Part shown: in pieces, positions 32,513 to 40,511 of the stretch
Layout of the letters: every line of letters starts with the position of its first letter
How positions within the stretch are numbered: the first letter of the stretch is position 1
Assembly (NCBI GenBank): GCA_947168565.1
Contig: CAMVMM010000016.1
Location: 1 to 48,278, forward strand
Length of the DNA stretch: 48,278 nt
Direction: 5' to 3'
Source of the DNA: an uncultured Clostridia bacterium
GTDB taxonomy: Bacteria > Bacillota > Clostridia > Christensenellales > CAG-138
Program-made: the position numbers and the translations under genes
The notes under the pieces: model-generated
The model's input: the letters and a program-made list of their open reading frames with translations, nothing else
Told to the model about the DNA's origin: nothing
The model's database searches: none

Positions 32513-33898
32513 TTATGCGGCAGGCTGCAGCGCATACTCGTCTATCAGCAGGTCGTAAGCTTCTATGCTGCGCCTCAAAAGGTTCATGAAGTCGTTTTCC
32601 TCATATAAGCCTGCGCCGTTTGCGTTCAAACCCGAAAAGCGCATGCCCACTATTGCGGGATGCACGGCAATATCCAAAAGCTGCGTGCTGCGAAGCTGCT
32701 CCACGGTTTGATAAACCATGTCCAGGCTGATGAATTTCTTTCCGCTCGCGTCGCTCCAACGGCTGAAAACAAGCTTGCAGCCGATTGGCGTTTTCTCTAT
32801 TGAGCCGGGAAGCTTGTACTCCTGTGCGCCGAGCGCGGCAAGCACGCTGCCCACGTTGGAATCATGCCCGCAAAGGAAGGTAAACTCCCTGCCGCCCGCT
32901 TTAAACTCCTTTTCGATCTCCTCCAGCAGCGGATGCGCCACGTTCACCGAAACGAGGGGCGCTGTAAACAGCACGTCTCCGTAAATATCCTTTATTTCGG
33001 AAAGCTGCCTCCATTGCTCTGCCGTAAGCTCATGACCGAAGGCGGCCTTTACGGGATCGGCCTGCTCGTAGTATTGAAGCACGAGCGCATCCGTCACGGA
33101 GCAGGCGGTTTTAAGCGAGCCCTTCATGCCGGGTTCGGCAAGCTCATTCAGTATCAGCTCCGTGTCACCCGTTTTAAACTCCGTGGCGCTGCCGTCCTTC
33201 CATGCCTCGGAATCCTTCATGTCTATAACCTCGGTAAGCAGTCTGTAAGCCTTTTCAAGCTTTGCGTCATTTGCTTTTATAAGCTCCCGCATCTGCTCCT
33301 CTGCTGCGGCGTTGTATTCGGGGGACACAAAGGTAAGCTGCGGCGTGAACACCGGGTCCATCTTGTCAAACTCTACGTGCGTTTCAATGCTTGTCGGAGA
33401 GGTGGGCAGCAGACCGGAGGTGAAATAGCGCGCGGTGGCTATCGTGCGCTGCTTTGAATTTGCGTAAATGCGCACCGATTCGCCCTCGGGATGGTAGTTT
33501 TCCGGGAAAAGCCCCTCGCTCTCAAGCCATTTGCGGAAATACTGACCCATTTCGGTTTCCAGCACGCCGCCGCGCAGCGATAATTCGCTTGGGTTGGAGG
33601 ACCAGTCGAACCATTTATGCGGCGTTAGCTTATCGAGCGCGGAGCCGCTCCCGCTCAGCGGAGCGCGGATATTGTGGCGGCTCAGCACAACCACCTGCTC
33701 AAGCGTATAGCCCTCCCGCGAGAGGCTGCCGACCGCCTCGCCGGAGGCACTCTGCTGCGGGGAGGAAGGCTGAGTGCGCCTTTTGAGTACGCCCGTCCAG
33801 AAAAGGATCTGGACGATGATCGCGCATACAAGCAGCAGGGAAACTACCGCAAGCAGCGATTTGGTCGCTTTAGGTGATAAAGCTTTTTCGTTTTGCAT
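32513..33898 (-). CDS. Membrane-anchored histidine acid phosphatase, glucose-1-phosphatase (Agp)-like
   Basis: The protein has 461 residues on the minus strand; AGGAGGG precedes its ATG. An N-terminal membrane anchor (about 15-37, SLLAVVSLLLVCAIIVQILF) places the enzyme outside the membrane. The catalytic motif RHNIRAP (74-80) has Asn where most histidine phosphatases have Gly. E. coli periplasmic glucose-1-phosphatase Agp has the same RHNxRAP form. The neighbouring sequence (PHKWFDW, then LRGGVLETEMGQYFRKWL) also follows Agp. The proton donor lies in LCGHDSNVG (about 335). A role in scavenging phosphate from sugar or inositol phosphates is likely. It is a single gene with its own promoter, divergent from the amidohydrolase. 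Confidence 0.88.
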   Translation of the reverse strand: MQNEKALSPKATKSLLAVVSLLLVCAIIVQILFWTGVLKRRTQPSSPQQSASGEAVGSLSREGYTLEQVVVLSRHNIRAPLSGSGSALDKLTPHKWFDWSSNPSELSLRGGVLETEMGQYFRKWLESEGLFPENYHPEGESVRIYANSKQRTIATARYFTSGLLPTSPTSIETHVEFDKMDPVFTPQLTFVSPEYNAAAEEQMRELIKANDAKLEKAYRLLTEVIDMKDSEAWKDGSATEFKTGDTELILNELAEPGMKGSLKTACSVTDALVLQYYEQADPVKAAFGHELTAEQWRQLSEIKDIYGDVLFTAPLVSVNVAHPLLEEIEKEFKAGGREFTFLCGHDSNVGSVLAALGAQEYKLPGSIEKTPIGCKLVFSRWSDASGKKFISLDMVYQTVEQLRSTQLLDIAVHPAIVGMRFSGLNANGAGLYEENDFMNLLRRSIEAYDLLIDEYALQPAA

Positions 33899-33931
33899 AA
33901 CAAAACCCTCCTGTTTTTTTTCTTCAGAACA

Positions 33932-33960
33932 ATTATACAGCTTATTCAGTCAAAATGCAA
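33932..33960 (-). promoter_or_regulatory. Promoter of the phosphatase gene
   Basis: On the minus strand TTGCAT (33960-33955), 17 bases, TATAAT (33937-33932). The leader to the ATG is about 30 bases and carries AGGAGGG. Confidence 0.65.
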
Positions 33961-34054
33961 TCGTCAACAGGGCAAAAGAGTGATATTCTCAGCTTTTGTC
34001 CTATGATGAAACCGTGCTTTTCTTCGGTAATAAGCTTCGATCGCTCTTTTTCAG

Positions 34055-34083
34055 TGGACATTCCTTCAAAATTAAAGTATAAT
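34055..34083 (+). promoter_or_regulatory. Promoter of the amidohydrolase gene
   Basis: TGGACA (34055-34060), 17 bases, TATAAT (34078-34083). Confidence 0.75.
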
Positions 34084-34131
34084 CACGTTGAGCGGCATAA
34101 TAGCGCTCCGATAAACGAATAAGGAATGATT

Positions 34132-35748
34132 ATGAAAAAGGTTTATTATAACGGAAAAGTATATACGGGCGAGCTGCCCCTCGCATCTGCCTTCGCCGTC
34201 GAGGGGGGAAGATTTATCGCTGCGGGCGAGGATGAAGCCGTAAAAGCGCTTGCCGGTGCGCATGATGAGCTTATAGATCTTGGCGGCGCGTTCGTGTGCG
34301 CGGGCTTCAACGATTCGCACATGCACCTGCTGAACTATGCCCAAACCCTGCTTGCGGCGAGGCTTTACGAGCATACCGAAAGCCTTGCAGCCGTGCTGGA
34401 GTGCATGAAGCATCAGCTCGAAGCCTATCCGCCGGAAAACGGCGCGTGGCTGAGGGGCAGGGGATGGAACCAGGATTATTTTACCGATGTGAAGCGAATG
34501 CCGAACAGGTACGATCTGGACGCCGTTTCAAGGGAGGTTCCCATCATGATAACGCGCGCCTGCGGGCATTGCTGCGTGCTCAATTCAAAGGCGCTGGAGG
34601 TCTGCGGCATCACAGGCGAAACCCCCTCGCCCGGGGGCGGCGCGATTGGCATGGAGAGCGGCGAGCCGGACGGCAGATTGTACGACAACGCGATGGAGCT
34701 TGCGTTTGAGAAAATGCCGCTTCCCGATAAGGCGGCGCTCAAGCGCATGATACGTCTTGCCTGCGAAGCGCTGAACGCCTTCGGCATCACGAGCGTGCAG
34801 ACGGACGATTACTGCGTTTTCCGCCAAATACCCTTTGAAGCCGTGAACGAGGCGTACAGGGAGCTGGAAGCGGAGGGGCTGCTGAGTGTGCGCGTTTACG
34901 AGCAGTGCAATTTCACGGAGCTTGATGAGCTGAAGCGCTTTATTGAAGCGGGGAATATCACCGGAGCGGGCAGCGAAATGTTTAAAATCGGGCCGCTCAA
35001 GCTGCTTGGGGACGGCTCCCTCGGCAGCCGCACCGCACATCTCTCCGTGCCGTATATCGGGGATGAAAAAAACAGGGGCTTTTCGCTGTTTTCAAAGCGC
35101 CGGCTTAACGCGCTCTGCTCCTATGCGAACGCGCACGGGATGCAGATAGCCGTTCACGCGATAGGCGACGCCTGCCTGGACAGCGTGCTGGACGCGATCG
35201 AGGCGGCGCTTGCGGAGCACCCGAGGGAGGATCACCGGCACGGCATAGTGCATTGTCAGATCTCGCGCCGCGACCAGCTTGAGCGCATGATCCGATCGAA
35301 ATTGCACATATACGCGCAGTCTGTTTTTCTGGATTACGACAACCATATAGTTGAAAAGCTTGTGCCAAGGGCGCTTGCCGAAACGAGCTACAACTGGAAA
35401 ACGCTGCTTCGCGGCGGGCTGACCGTTTCAAACGGCTCGGACTGCCCCGTGGAGCTGCCGGACGTGATGAAGGGGGTGGAGTGCGCCGTAACGCGCCGCT
35501 CGATGGACGGCACAGGGCCGTACCTTCCCGATCAGGCATTCACCGTGCGCGAGGCCCTGGACAGCTTCACGGTGAATGGAGCTATCGCAAGCTTTGAGGA
35601 GGGCGTAAAGGGCAGGATAGCGCCGGGGCAGCTTGCCGATTTTGTGATCCTCGGCGCAAACCCGTTTGAAGCGGCGAGCGATGAGCTGCACTCGATAGGC
35701 ATAGTTAAAACCTTTCTTGGCGGGGATGAAGTGTTTTCAAATCGCTGA
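34132..35748 (+). CDS. YtcJ-like amidohydrolase (amidohydrolase family 3)
   Basis: The protein has 538 residues. I chose ATG 34132 because AAGGA (34121-34125) touches the earlier ATG at 34126 but is six bases from this one. The fold and motifs of the YtcJ branch are clear: GAFVCAGFNDSHMHLLNYA with the HxH metal ligands (about 58-65), DGSLGSRTAHLSVPY, HGIVHCQISRRDQLERM and SDCPVELPDVMKGVECAVTRR. The family contains metal-dependent amide or imine hydrolases of mostly unknown substrates. No signal peptide is seen, so it is cytosolic. It is monocistronic: a good promoter lies upstream and tandem repeats follow. Confidence 0.92.
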   Translation: MKKVYYNGKVYTGELPLASAFAVEGGRFIAAGEDEAVKALAGAHDELIDLGGAFVCAGFNDSHMHLLNYAQTLLAARLYEHTESLAAVLECMKHQLEAYPPENGAWLRGRGWNQDYFTDVKRMPNRYDLDAVSREVPIMITRACGHCCVLNSKALEVCGITGETPSPGGGAIGMESGEPDGRLYDNAMELAFEKMPLPDKAALKRMIRLACEALNAFGITSVQTDDYCVFRQIPFEAVNEAYRELEAEGLLSVRVYEQCNFTELDELKRFIEAGNITGAGSEMFKIGPLKLLGDGSLGSRTAHLSVPYIGDEKNRGFSLFSKRRLNALCSYANAHGMQIAVHAIGDACLDSVLDAIEAALAEHPREDHRHGIVHCQISRRDQLERMIRSKLHIYAQSVFLDYDNHIVEKLVPRALAETSYNWKTLLRGGLTVSNGSDCPVELPDVMKGVECAVTRRSMDGTGPYLPDQAFTVREALDSFTVNGAIASFEEGVKGRIAPGQLADFVILGANPFEAASDELHSIGIVKTFLGGDEVFSNR

Positions 35749-35962
35749 GCGGATAAGCGAATGAGCGGATGAGCGGACTTTGGTTTTATTAACCGAATGA
35801 GCGGACTTTGATTTGATTAACCGAATGATCGACCTTCACCCATATATATAGTGGAAACGATCCCCTTCCGATACGGCGGGGGATCGCTTGCCTGTAATTC
35901 AATTTATTGTGTGGAACGGCTTTGATCCGAAACGGCGAGCATATTTGAAAAGCGCGGCGGAA
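35749..35962. repeat. Intergenic 28-bp tandem repeats and a hairpin
   Basis: A 28-bp unit starting ATGAGCGGACTTTG occurs at 35769-35796 and 35797-35824 with three or four differences; a partial third unit starts at 35825, and related GAGCGGAT pieces precede it. A hairpin follows, CGATCCCC (35858-35865) with GGGGATCG (35879-35886). It lacks a T-run on the plus strand, so terminator function for the convergent genes is uncertain. Confidence 0.75.
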
Positions 35963-37573
35963 TCAACCAAGCTCCGCATATCTCCTCGCGCCCCACGTAA
36001 CGATCAGCCTGTAAAGGATGAAGCATATTGCGCCGAACAGCACGGCCGCAATAAACAGGAATCCGAGCGGGGGAACGGCCGATTTGAGCAGGAAATACAG
36101 GCCGCCCATCAAAAGAATTGCCGCAAAGCTGCCAAACATCGAGATAAACACGGGCATGCTCTGCTTGATTGGTATAACCTCGTTCGTCCAATGCAGGTTC
36201 GTCCATTTAAGATTGGCGGCAAGCCCGATAAGTGCGATAAGCAGCACGTACAGCAGCGACACCACGCACATAATAACGGATTCGAGCAGCGGGAAGCGGA
36301 AAACGATAATAACAGAAGCAAGCAGCAGCGCAAGCGGGGGAAGCACGATGGTAAGATGCAGCCTCAGCTTTGCAAGCAGCGCCTTTCTTGCGTCCACCGG
36401 CAGGCTCTGCGGAAGCCAGATATGCTTGCCCTCGAGCGAAACGGAGGAGGCGGTGGTGATGTTCGTGCCGCTCAAAAGGCAGACCGCACCGCAAGCGATA
36501 AGCGCAAGAATGTCGTAGTTGCCCGTCAGGATCGTCTCAAGCCGCTGCCGAAGCTCACTGCCCATAATGAGCAGCGCCACCGCCGCGCCAACCATGAAAA
36601 CGAGCCCTATATTCGCGTTCAGCATATAGTTTGGGCTGCTTGTGAAGCGCAGCAGCTCCTTTTTGAAAAGCGCGGAGGAGGCGGAGCCCGCCTTGATGGA
36701 GCTTTCGGAATAAACGGCATTCTTCTTTGCGCTTGAAACGCTGCCGCCCGAAATGACGGATTTTGCGAAGCCGAGCGAGATAATGAAGTAAACTATTGCC
36801 GCCGCGCCGATGCACATGAGCGCGAAAAGCAAAAGCTTCACCGCGTCGCCCGCCGCGCCCTCGCCCATCAGATAGAAGGGGTAGATATAGCCCTTGAGCA
36901 CGTTTGCTATCAGCAGGGGCGATGCGAGTATCTTTGCAAGCAGGCCGGATATACGGAAGTAGAAGAAGTAATAGAGGCCAAGAAACAGGATCGCCACAAG
37001 CACCGTAACAAAGCTCTTGTTTTTCAGCCTTCGAGCAACCAGCGAAATGAGCCAGCCGAGCACGCAGGAAACGGCGGAGGACAGCAGCGCGAGCGCGAGC
37101 GCCGCCAGCACCACGAGAAGTATTCCGCCGATGCCGGGCTCAGCCGCCCTGAAGTATGCCGCCGCTGCGGGAGCGAAAACGATGAGCGTATACAGCAGGC
37201 TGAGCAGATAAACGCTCACAAGCCTTGAAAGCAGTATCGTGCGCGGCTTTATCGGCATGGAAAACAGCATTTCGTTGTCCTTGGCAACATAGATGGAATT
37301 ATAGGTTGAAAACGCGCTGCCAAGCACTCCGAACAAAAGCGACGCAAGCCCAAACAGCGCGAAATAAAACCACGCAAGGCCCGCGGAAACGAGCGGCTCG
37401 CAGAGCTGATTCGCCACCAGGTATATATTTACCGCCACCACTCCGAAAAGCAGCAGATACAGCGCGATATTCAGAATAACGGAGCCGGATGAGCGCTTCG
37501 TGCCCTTTCGCTTATCTATGAATACGGAGGCAAAAACCTCTAAAAACTGCTTTTTTATAAGCGCTTTAAGCAT
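35963..37573 (-). CDS. ABC exporter permease subunit
   Basis: The protein has 536 residues on the minus strand. ATG 37573 overlaps the stop of the ATPase gene by eight bases, a classic coupled arrangement; the longer frame upstream has no support. There are about twelve hydrophobic segments, including VILNIALYLLLFGVVAVNIYL, ILLVVLAALALALLS and ALLIALIGLAA near the C-terminus. A cytosolic YSLS/KDNEMLFSMPIKPRTILLSRL segment (about 80-105) is typical of the large ABC-2-like permeases of Firmicutes. With the ATPase it should form a two-gene exporter. The substrate is unknown. It is not co-directional with the NRPS, so a role in product export is only a guess. Confidence 0.88.
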   Translation of the reverse strand: MLKALIKKQFLEVFASVFIDKRKGTKRSSGSVILNIALYLLLFGVVAVNIYLVANQLCEPLVSAGLAWFYFALFGLASLLFGVLGSAFSTYNSIYVAKDNEMLFSMPIKPRTILLSRLVSVYLLSLLYTLIVFAPAAAAYFRAAEPGIGGILLVVLAALALALLSSAVSCVLGWLISLVARRLKNKSFVTVLVAILFLGLYYFFYFRISGLLAKILASPLLIANVLKGYIYPFYLMGEGAAGDAVKLLLFALMCIGAAAIVYFIISLGFAKSVISGGSVSSAKKNAVYSESSIKAGSASSALFKKELLRFTSSPNYMLNANIGLVFMVGAAVALLIMGSELRQRLETILTGNYDILALIACGAVCLLSGTNITTASSVSLEGKHIWLPQSLPVDARKALLAKLRLHLTIVLPPLALLLASVIIVFRFPLLESVIMCVVSLLYVLLIALIGLAANLKWTNLHWTNEVIPIKQSMPVFISMFGSFAAILLMGGLYFLLKSAVPPLGFLFIAAVLFGAICFILYRLIVTWGARRYAELG

Positions 37574-38279
37574 TTTCCCCCTCCAGCTCAAGGAATACGG
37601 ATTCAAGCGAGGCGTCCCCGCGAACCTCGTCCATGGTGCCGCTCTTTATGAGCCTGCCGCCCTTGATTATAGCCACCTTGTCGCAAAGCTTTTCCGCAAC
37701 CTCAAGCACATGCGTGGAGAAGAAGATCGCGCCGCCCCGATTGCAGATATCGCGCATGATCCCCTTTAAAAGATGCGTTGCCTTGGGGTCGAGGCCCACG
37801 AAGGGCTCATCCATCAGCATGAGCCTGGGTTCGTGAATGAGCGCGGAGATAATGGCAAGCTTCTGCCTCATGCCGTGCGAATACGATGAAACGGGCTGCG
37901 CAAGCTCGTTTTTAAGCTCAAACATTTCGGCGTATTTTTCTATCCTATCGCGGCGTGCGCCTGCGGGAATACCGTAGATATCCGCAATAAAATTCAAAAA
38001 GCCGATCCCGCTCATGAATTCGTAAAGATCGGGATTATCCGGAAGATACGCCATGCGCCTTTTGCATTCTATGGGGTACTCGTCAAGCGCGATCCCGTCT
38101 ATCCTTATGCGCCCCGTGTCGGGCTTGAGTATGCCGCAGCACGCCTTGAGCGTGGTGGTTTTACCCGCGCCGTTATGACCGATAAAGCCGAAGATCTCGC
38201 CCTTTTGAATGTGAAGGCTCAGATCGTCAACTGCCTTTTTGCTGCCGTAGCTTTTGGAAAGCGATTCTATTGTAAGCAT
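37566..38279 (-). CDS. ABC exporter ATP-binding subunit
   Basis: The protein has 237 residues on the minus strand. All ABC motifs are present: Walker A GHNGAGKT (about 34-41), signature SSYSHGMRQKL (about 131-141), Walker B LMLMDEPF (about 153-160) and the switch His in FFSTHVLE. The signature is SHGMR in place of LSGGQ, as usual for ABC-2-type exporters. It powers the overlapping permease. The ribosome site is AAAGGA six bases upstream. A second, stronger GGAGG (38308-38312, minus strand) serves a six-codon frame (MPLRKE) that ends two bases before this ATG. Confidence 0.94.
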   Translation of the reverse strand: MLTIESLSKSYGSKKAVDDLSLHIQKGEIFGFIGHNGAGKTTTLKACCGILKPDTGRIRIDGIALDEYPIECKRRMAYLPDNPDLYEFMSGIGFLNFIADIYGIPAGARRDRIEKYAEMFELKNELAQPVSSYSHGMRQKLAIISALIHEPRLMLMDEPFVGLDPKATHLLKGIMRDICNRGGAIFFSTHVLEVAEKLCDKVAIIKGGRLIKSGTMDEVRGDASLESVFLELEGENA

Positions 38280-38281
38280 TT

Positions 38282-38351
38282 TTATTCCTTTCTTAGCGGC
38301 ATAGTATCCTCCGCCGAGCTCTATTATATACTGTTATACGGAATATATCAA
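38282..38351 (-). promoter_or_regulatory. Promoter and possible leader peptide of the ABC exporter operon
   Basis: On the minus strand TTGATA (38351-38346), 17 bases, TATAAT (38328-38323). The leader contains GGAGG (38312-38308), then ATG CCG CTA AGA AAG GAA TAA (38302-38282). This six-codon reading frame stops two bases before the ATPase ATG. The peptide is a candidate only. Confidence 0.6.
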
Positions 38352-38380
38352 TACTAAAAGGCTCCTGAAAGGTTAAATCG

Positions 38381-38472
38381 TTGTGGCAAACAGCGGCGGA
38401 ACATGGCAAACAGCGGCGGAACATGGCAAACAGCGGCGGAACATGGCAAACGGCGGCAGAGCATGGTAAAGC
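38381..38472. repeat. 20-bp tandem repeat, four and a half copies
   Basis: The unit AACATGGCAAACAGCGGCGG is repeated with period 20 at 38380-38460; the first and last copies are degenerate, and a half copy (GCATGGTAAAGC) follows. The unit length is not a multiple of three and there is no continuous conserved reading frame, so it is not coding. It fills the gap between the divergent ABC exporter and the solute-binding-like gene. Confidence 0.9.
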
Positions 38473-38505
38473 ATAAGCGGGCTTGGTTTTTCATAGCTTT
38501 TTGGT

Positions 38506-39423
38506 ATGAGTGCTTTCAAGAAAACCCTGTCAATACTGCTTATGGCCGTTATGCTCCTTTTGCTCGTGCTGCTTCCGAAAAGCGCGGGCAGCCTTTTGAA
38601 TTCACGCGATCCGCTTGCCTGGTTCAGACCGAAGACCGAGCCGTTTTCGGGCAGGATATCGGTTTGGCATATAGCAAAGCTGAAGCCCTATTCGGGCAGC
38701 CTCGGCGCGTGGATCGGTAAATACGCAAAGAAGGTGGAAAAGCGTCATTTCGGCGTGTATATCGAGCTTGAATCCATAGCGGCGGAAGAGGCGGAGCAAA
38801 GGCTGGCTGCCGGAGTATTTCCCGATATAATAAGCTTTCCGGCGGGCTTTTTGAGCGGAAACGAGCTTGCTGAGCTTGATTATTTAAAAGCGGGGGATAC
38901 GGGCGCGGATACGGGCTCTGAAAACGGCATGGAAAACGCCGCCTCCGTTCGCGCGGTGCCGCTTGCCGCTTCATGCGAGCTGCTGCTCAGTTATCCGGAG
39001 GCGGAGGAGAAATACATCGCAGGCGAGCTGCAAAAGGAAGCCGAAAAACACAGCTTTGCGGAGTTCAAGGCGGGCAAGGCGCCCTGCTGCATTACTGACG
39101 TGCGCGGCGCGGGGGATATGCAGCGCCTGCTTTCGGCGAATAAGGCGGGCTATTTCACGGTAAAGCCCGTGAAAAGCGAAACGGAGCTTGTGCAGTTTTT
39201 CGGCGTTTCAGCCAGAAGGGAGGAAGAAAAGCGCGGGATAGCCATGGAGCTTTTGGAGCAGCTGCTTTCCGAAAAGGCGCAGGCGGAGCTTGTGAAGCTC
39301 GGGCTGATGCCGCTTTGCGCGCAGGCGGAGAAAATTGAAGCGCAGTATGAGCAAAGCTTTCTTGCACAGGCGTATAAGATTATAAGGGATGCGGGCGGCG
39401 TTGTGCTCAAGCCGTTCAAATAA
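38506..39423 (+). CDS. Extracellular solute-binding-like protein, membrane-anchored
   Basis: The protein has 305 residues. A signal anchor (about 8-24, LSILLMAVMLLLLVLLP) is followed by no lipobox Cys, so it is probably tethered by its N-terminal helix. The body resembles family 1 solute-binding proteins: ISVWHIAKLKPYSGSLGAWI, FPDIISFPAGF near residues 105-115, and a C-terminal segment with LLEQLLSEKAQAELVKLGLMPL, which matches the usual sugar-binding-protein end. It is shorter than typical members (400 or more), and part of the middle seems missing. No permease pair of the importer type is adjacent. The start has only a weak ribosome site. The ligand is unknown. Confidence 0.65.
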   Translation: MSAFKKTLSILLMAVMLLLLVLLPKSAGSLLNSRDPLAWFRPKTEPFSGRISVWHIAKLKPYSGSLGAWIGKYAKKVEKRHFGVYIELESIAAEEAEQRLAAGVFPDIISFPAGFLSGNELAELDYLKAGDTGADTGSENGMENAASVRAVPLAASCELLLSYPEAEEKYIAGELQKEAEKHSFAEFKAGKAPCCITDVRGAGDMQRLLSANKAGYFTVKPVKSETELVQFFGVSARREEEKRGIAMELLEQLLSEKAQAELVKLGLMPLCAQAEKIEAQYEQSFLAQAYKIIRDAGGVVLKPFK

Positions 39424-39546
39424 GCGCGCATGCGCACTTCGGGCTTGAAAAAAGGCAAATATACCCTCGAAAGCTGTTTACACGAAAGCAAAACGGTGGT
39501 ATAGTATAATCGTATTTATATGCAAACAAGGGAGAAATATCGGATA

Positions 39547-40449
39547 ATGCCGACCACAAAATGCCTTGAAAACAAGCTGCTTTCGCTCGGCGCAAGAAAG
39601 GGCGTTCGTGCAAGAAGCTTCACAAGCTTTCGCATTGGGGGCGAGGTCGCCTTCTTCGCGGAGCCGAATAATGCGGACGAGCTGAAAAGCCTTTTAGCCG
39701 CCGCCAAATGCTGCGATTATCCCGTTCACGTAATCGGAAACGGCAGCAATCTGCTCGTTTCGGACGAGTTTATAGACGCGCTTTTCATTAAAATAGGCGG
39801 AGGGATGGCCTCTTATTTCATCAATGGCACAAGGCTCGTTTCGGATGCGGGCGCGCTGCTGTGCACCGTGGCAAAGGCTTCCGTTTCGGCGGGCCTTGGC
39901 AATATGGAATGGGCGGCGGGCATTCCGGGCTCCGTTGGCGGCGCCGTGGCGATGAACGCGGGCGCATACGGCGGGGAGATAAAGCAGATCCTAAAACGGG
40001 TTACTTTTTTTTCAAATGGCAGGCTCATCACACGGGATGTTTGCGATTGCGATCTCGGCTATCGCCGCTCGGCTTTTTCGTGGCCCGATGCTGTGGTGAT
40101 CTCCGCCGAATTCGAGCTTGAAAAGGACGACGGGCTTGCGCACGCGCGAATGGAGGATTACAACACGCGCCGCAGGGAGAAGCAGCCGCTTGAATACCCC
40201 TCGGCGGGCAGCACTTTCAAGCGCCCCGCCGTGAAGGATACGTACGCCGGAGCGCTTATCGAGCAGGCGGGGCTGAAGGGCAAGCGCATCGGCGGGGCTA
40301 TGGTCAGCCCCAAGCATGCGGGCTTCATAATCAACTGCGGCGGCGCCACGTTTGACGATGTTATGAATCTTATCGGCTTTGTGCAGGATGCCGTTTACAA
40401 GAATTCCAAGATCATGCTTGAGCCGGAGGTTCGGATAATACGCGGGTAA
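39547..40449 (+). CDS. murB: UDP-N-acetylenolpyruvoylglucosamine reductase
   Basis: The protein has 300 residues. MurB makes UDP-MurNAc for peptidoglycan in the cytosol, using FAD and NADPH. Motifs are SFRIGGEVAFFAEP (FAD domain start), HVIGNGSNLLVSDE (about 67-80), SVGGAVAMNAGAYGGEI and YPSAGSTFKRP, which carries the proton-donor Ser (about 218-228). The catalytic Glu is in MLEPEVRII near the end. It is the shorter type IIb form. I prefer ATG 39547, behind AAGGGAG (39528-39534). The upstream ATG 39520 lies only ten bases after TATAAT (39505-39510), so it would be almost at the transcript start. Confidence 0.95.
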   Translation: MPTTKCLENKLLSLGARKGVRARSFTSFRIGGEVAFFAEPNNADELKSLLAAAKCCDYPVHVIGNGSNLLVSDEFIDALFIKIGGGMASYFINGTRLVSDAGALLCTVAKASVSAGLGNMEWAAGIPGSVGGAVAMNAGAYGGEIKQILKRVTFFSNGRLITRDVCDCDLGYRRSAFSWPDAVVISAEFELEKDDGLAHARMEDYNTRRREKQPLEYPSAGSTFKRPAVKDTYAGALIEQAGLKGKRIGGAMVSPKHAGFIINCGGATFDDVMNLIGFVQDAVYKNSKIMLEPEVRIIRG

Positions 40450-40511
40450 GCTTTTATCCGATGGCTTATGATACCGCCGCCCCTTTTGCGGCACACAAAG
40501 GAGGAAGCATT

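Noticed and set aside
35888-36736. 282-codon plus-strand frame opposite the ABC permease
   Set aside because: It is highly charged and low in complexity, opposite a clear membrane protein that is coupled to its ATPase.
39520-39546. Upstream ATG of murB
   Set aside because: It lies about ten bases after the -10 element with no Shine-Dalgarno; ATG 39547 follows AAGGGAG and starts at the family's usual N-terminus.
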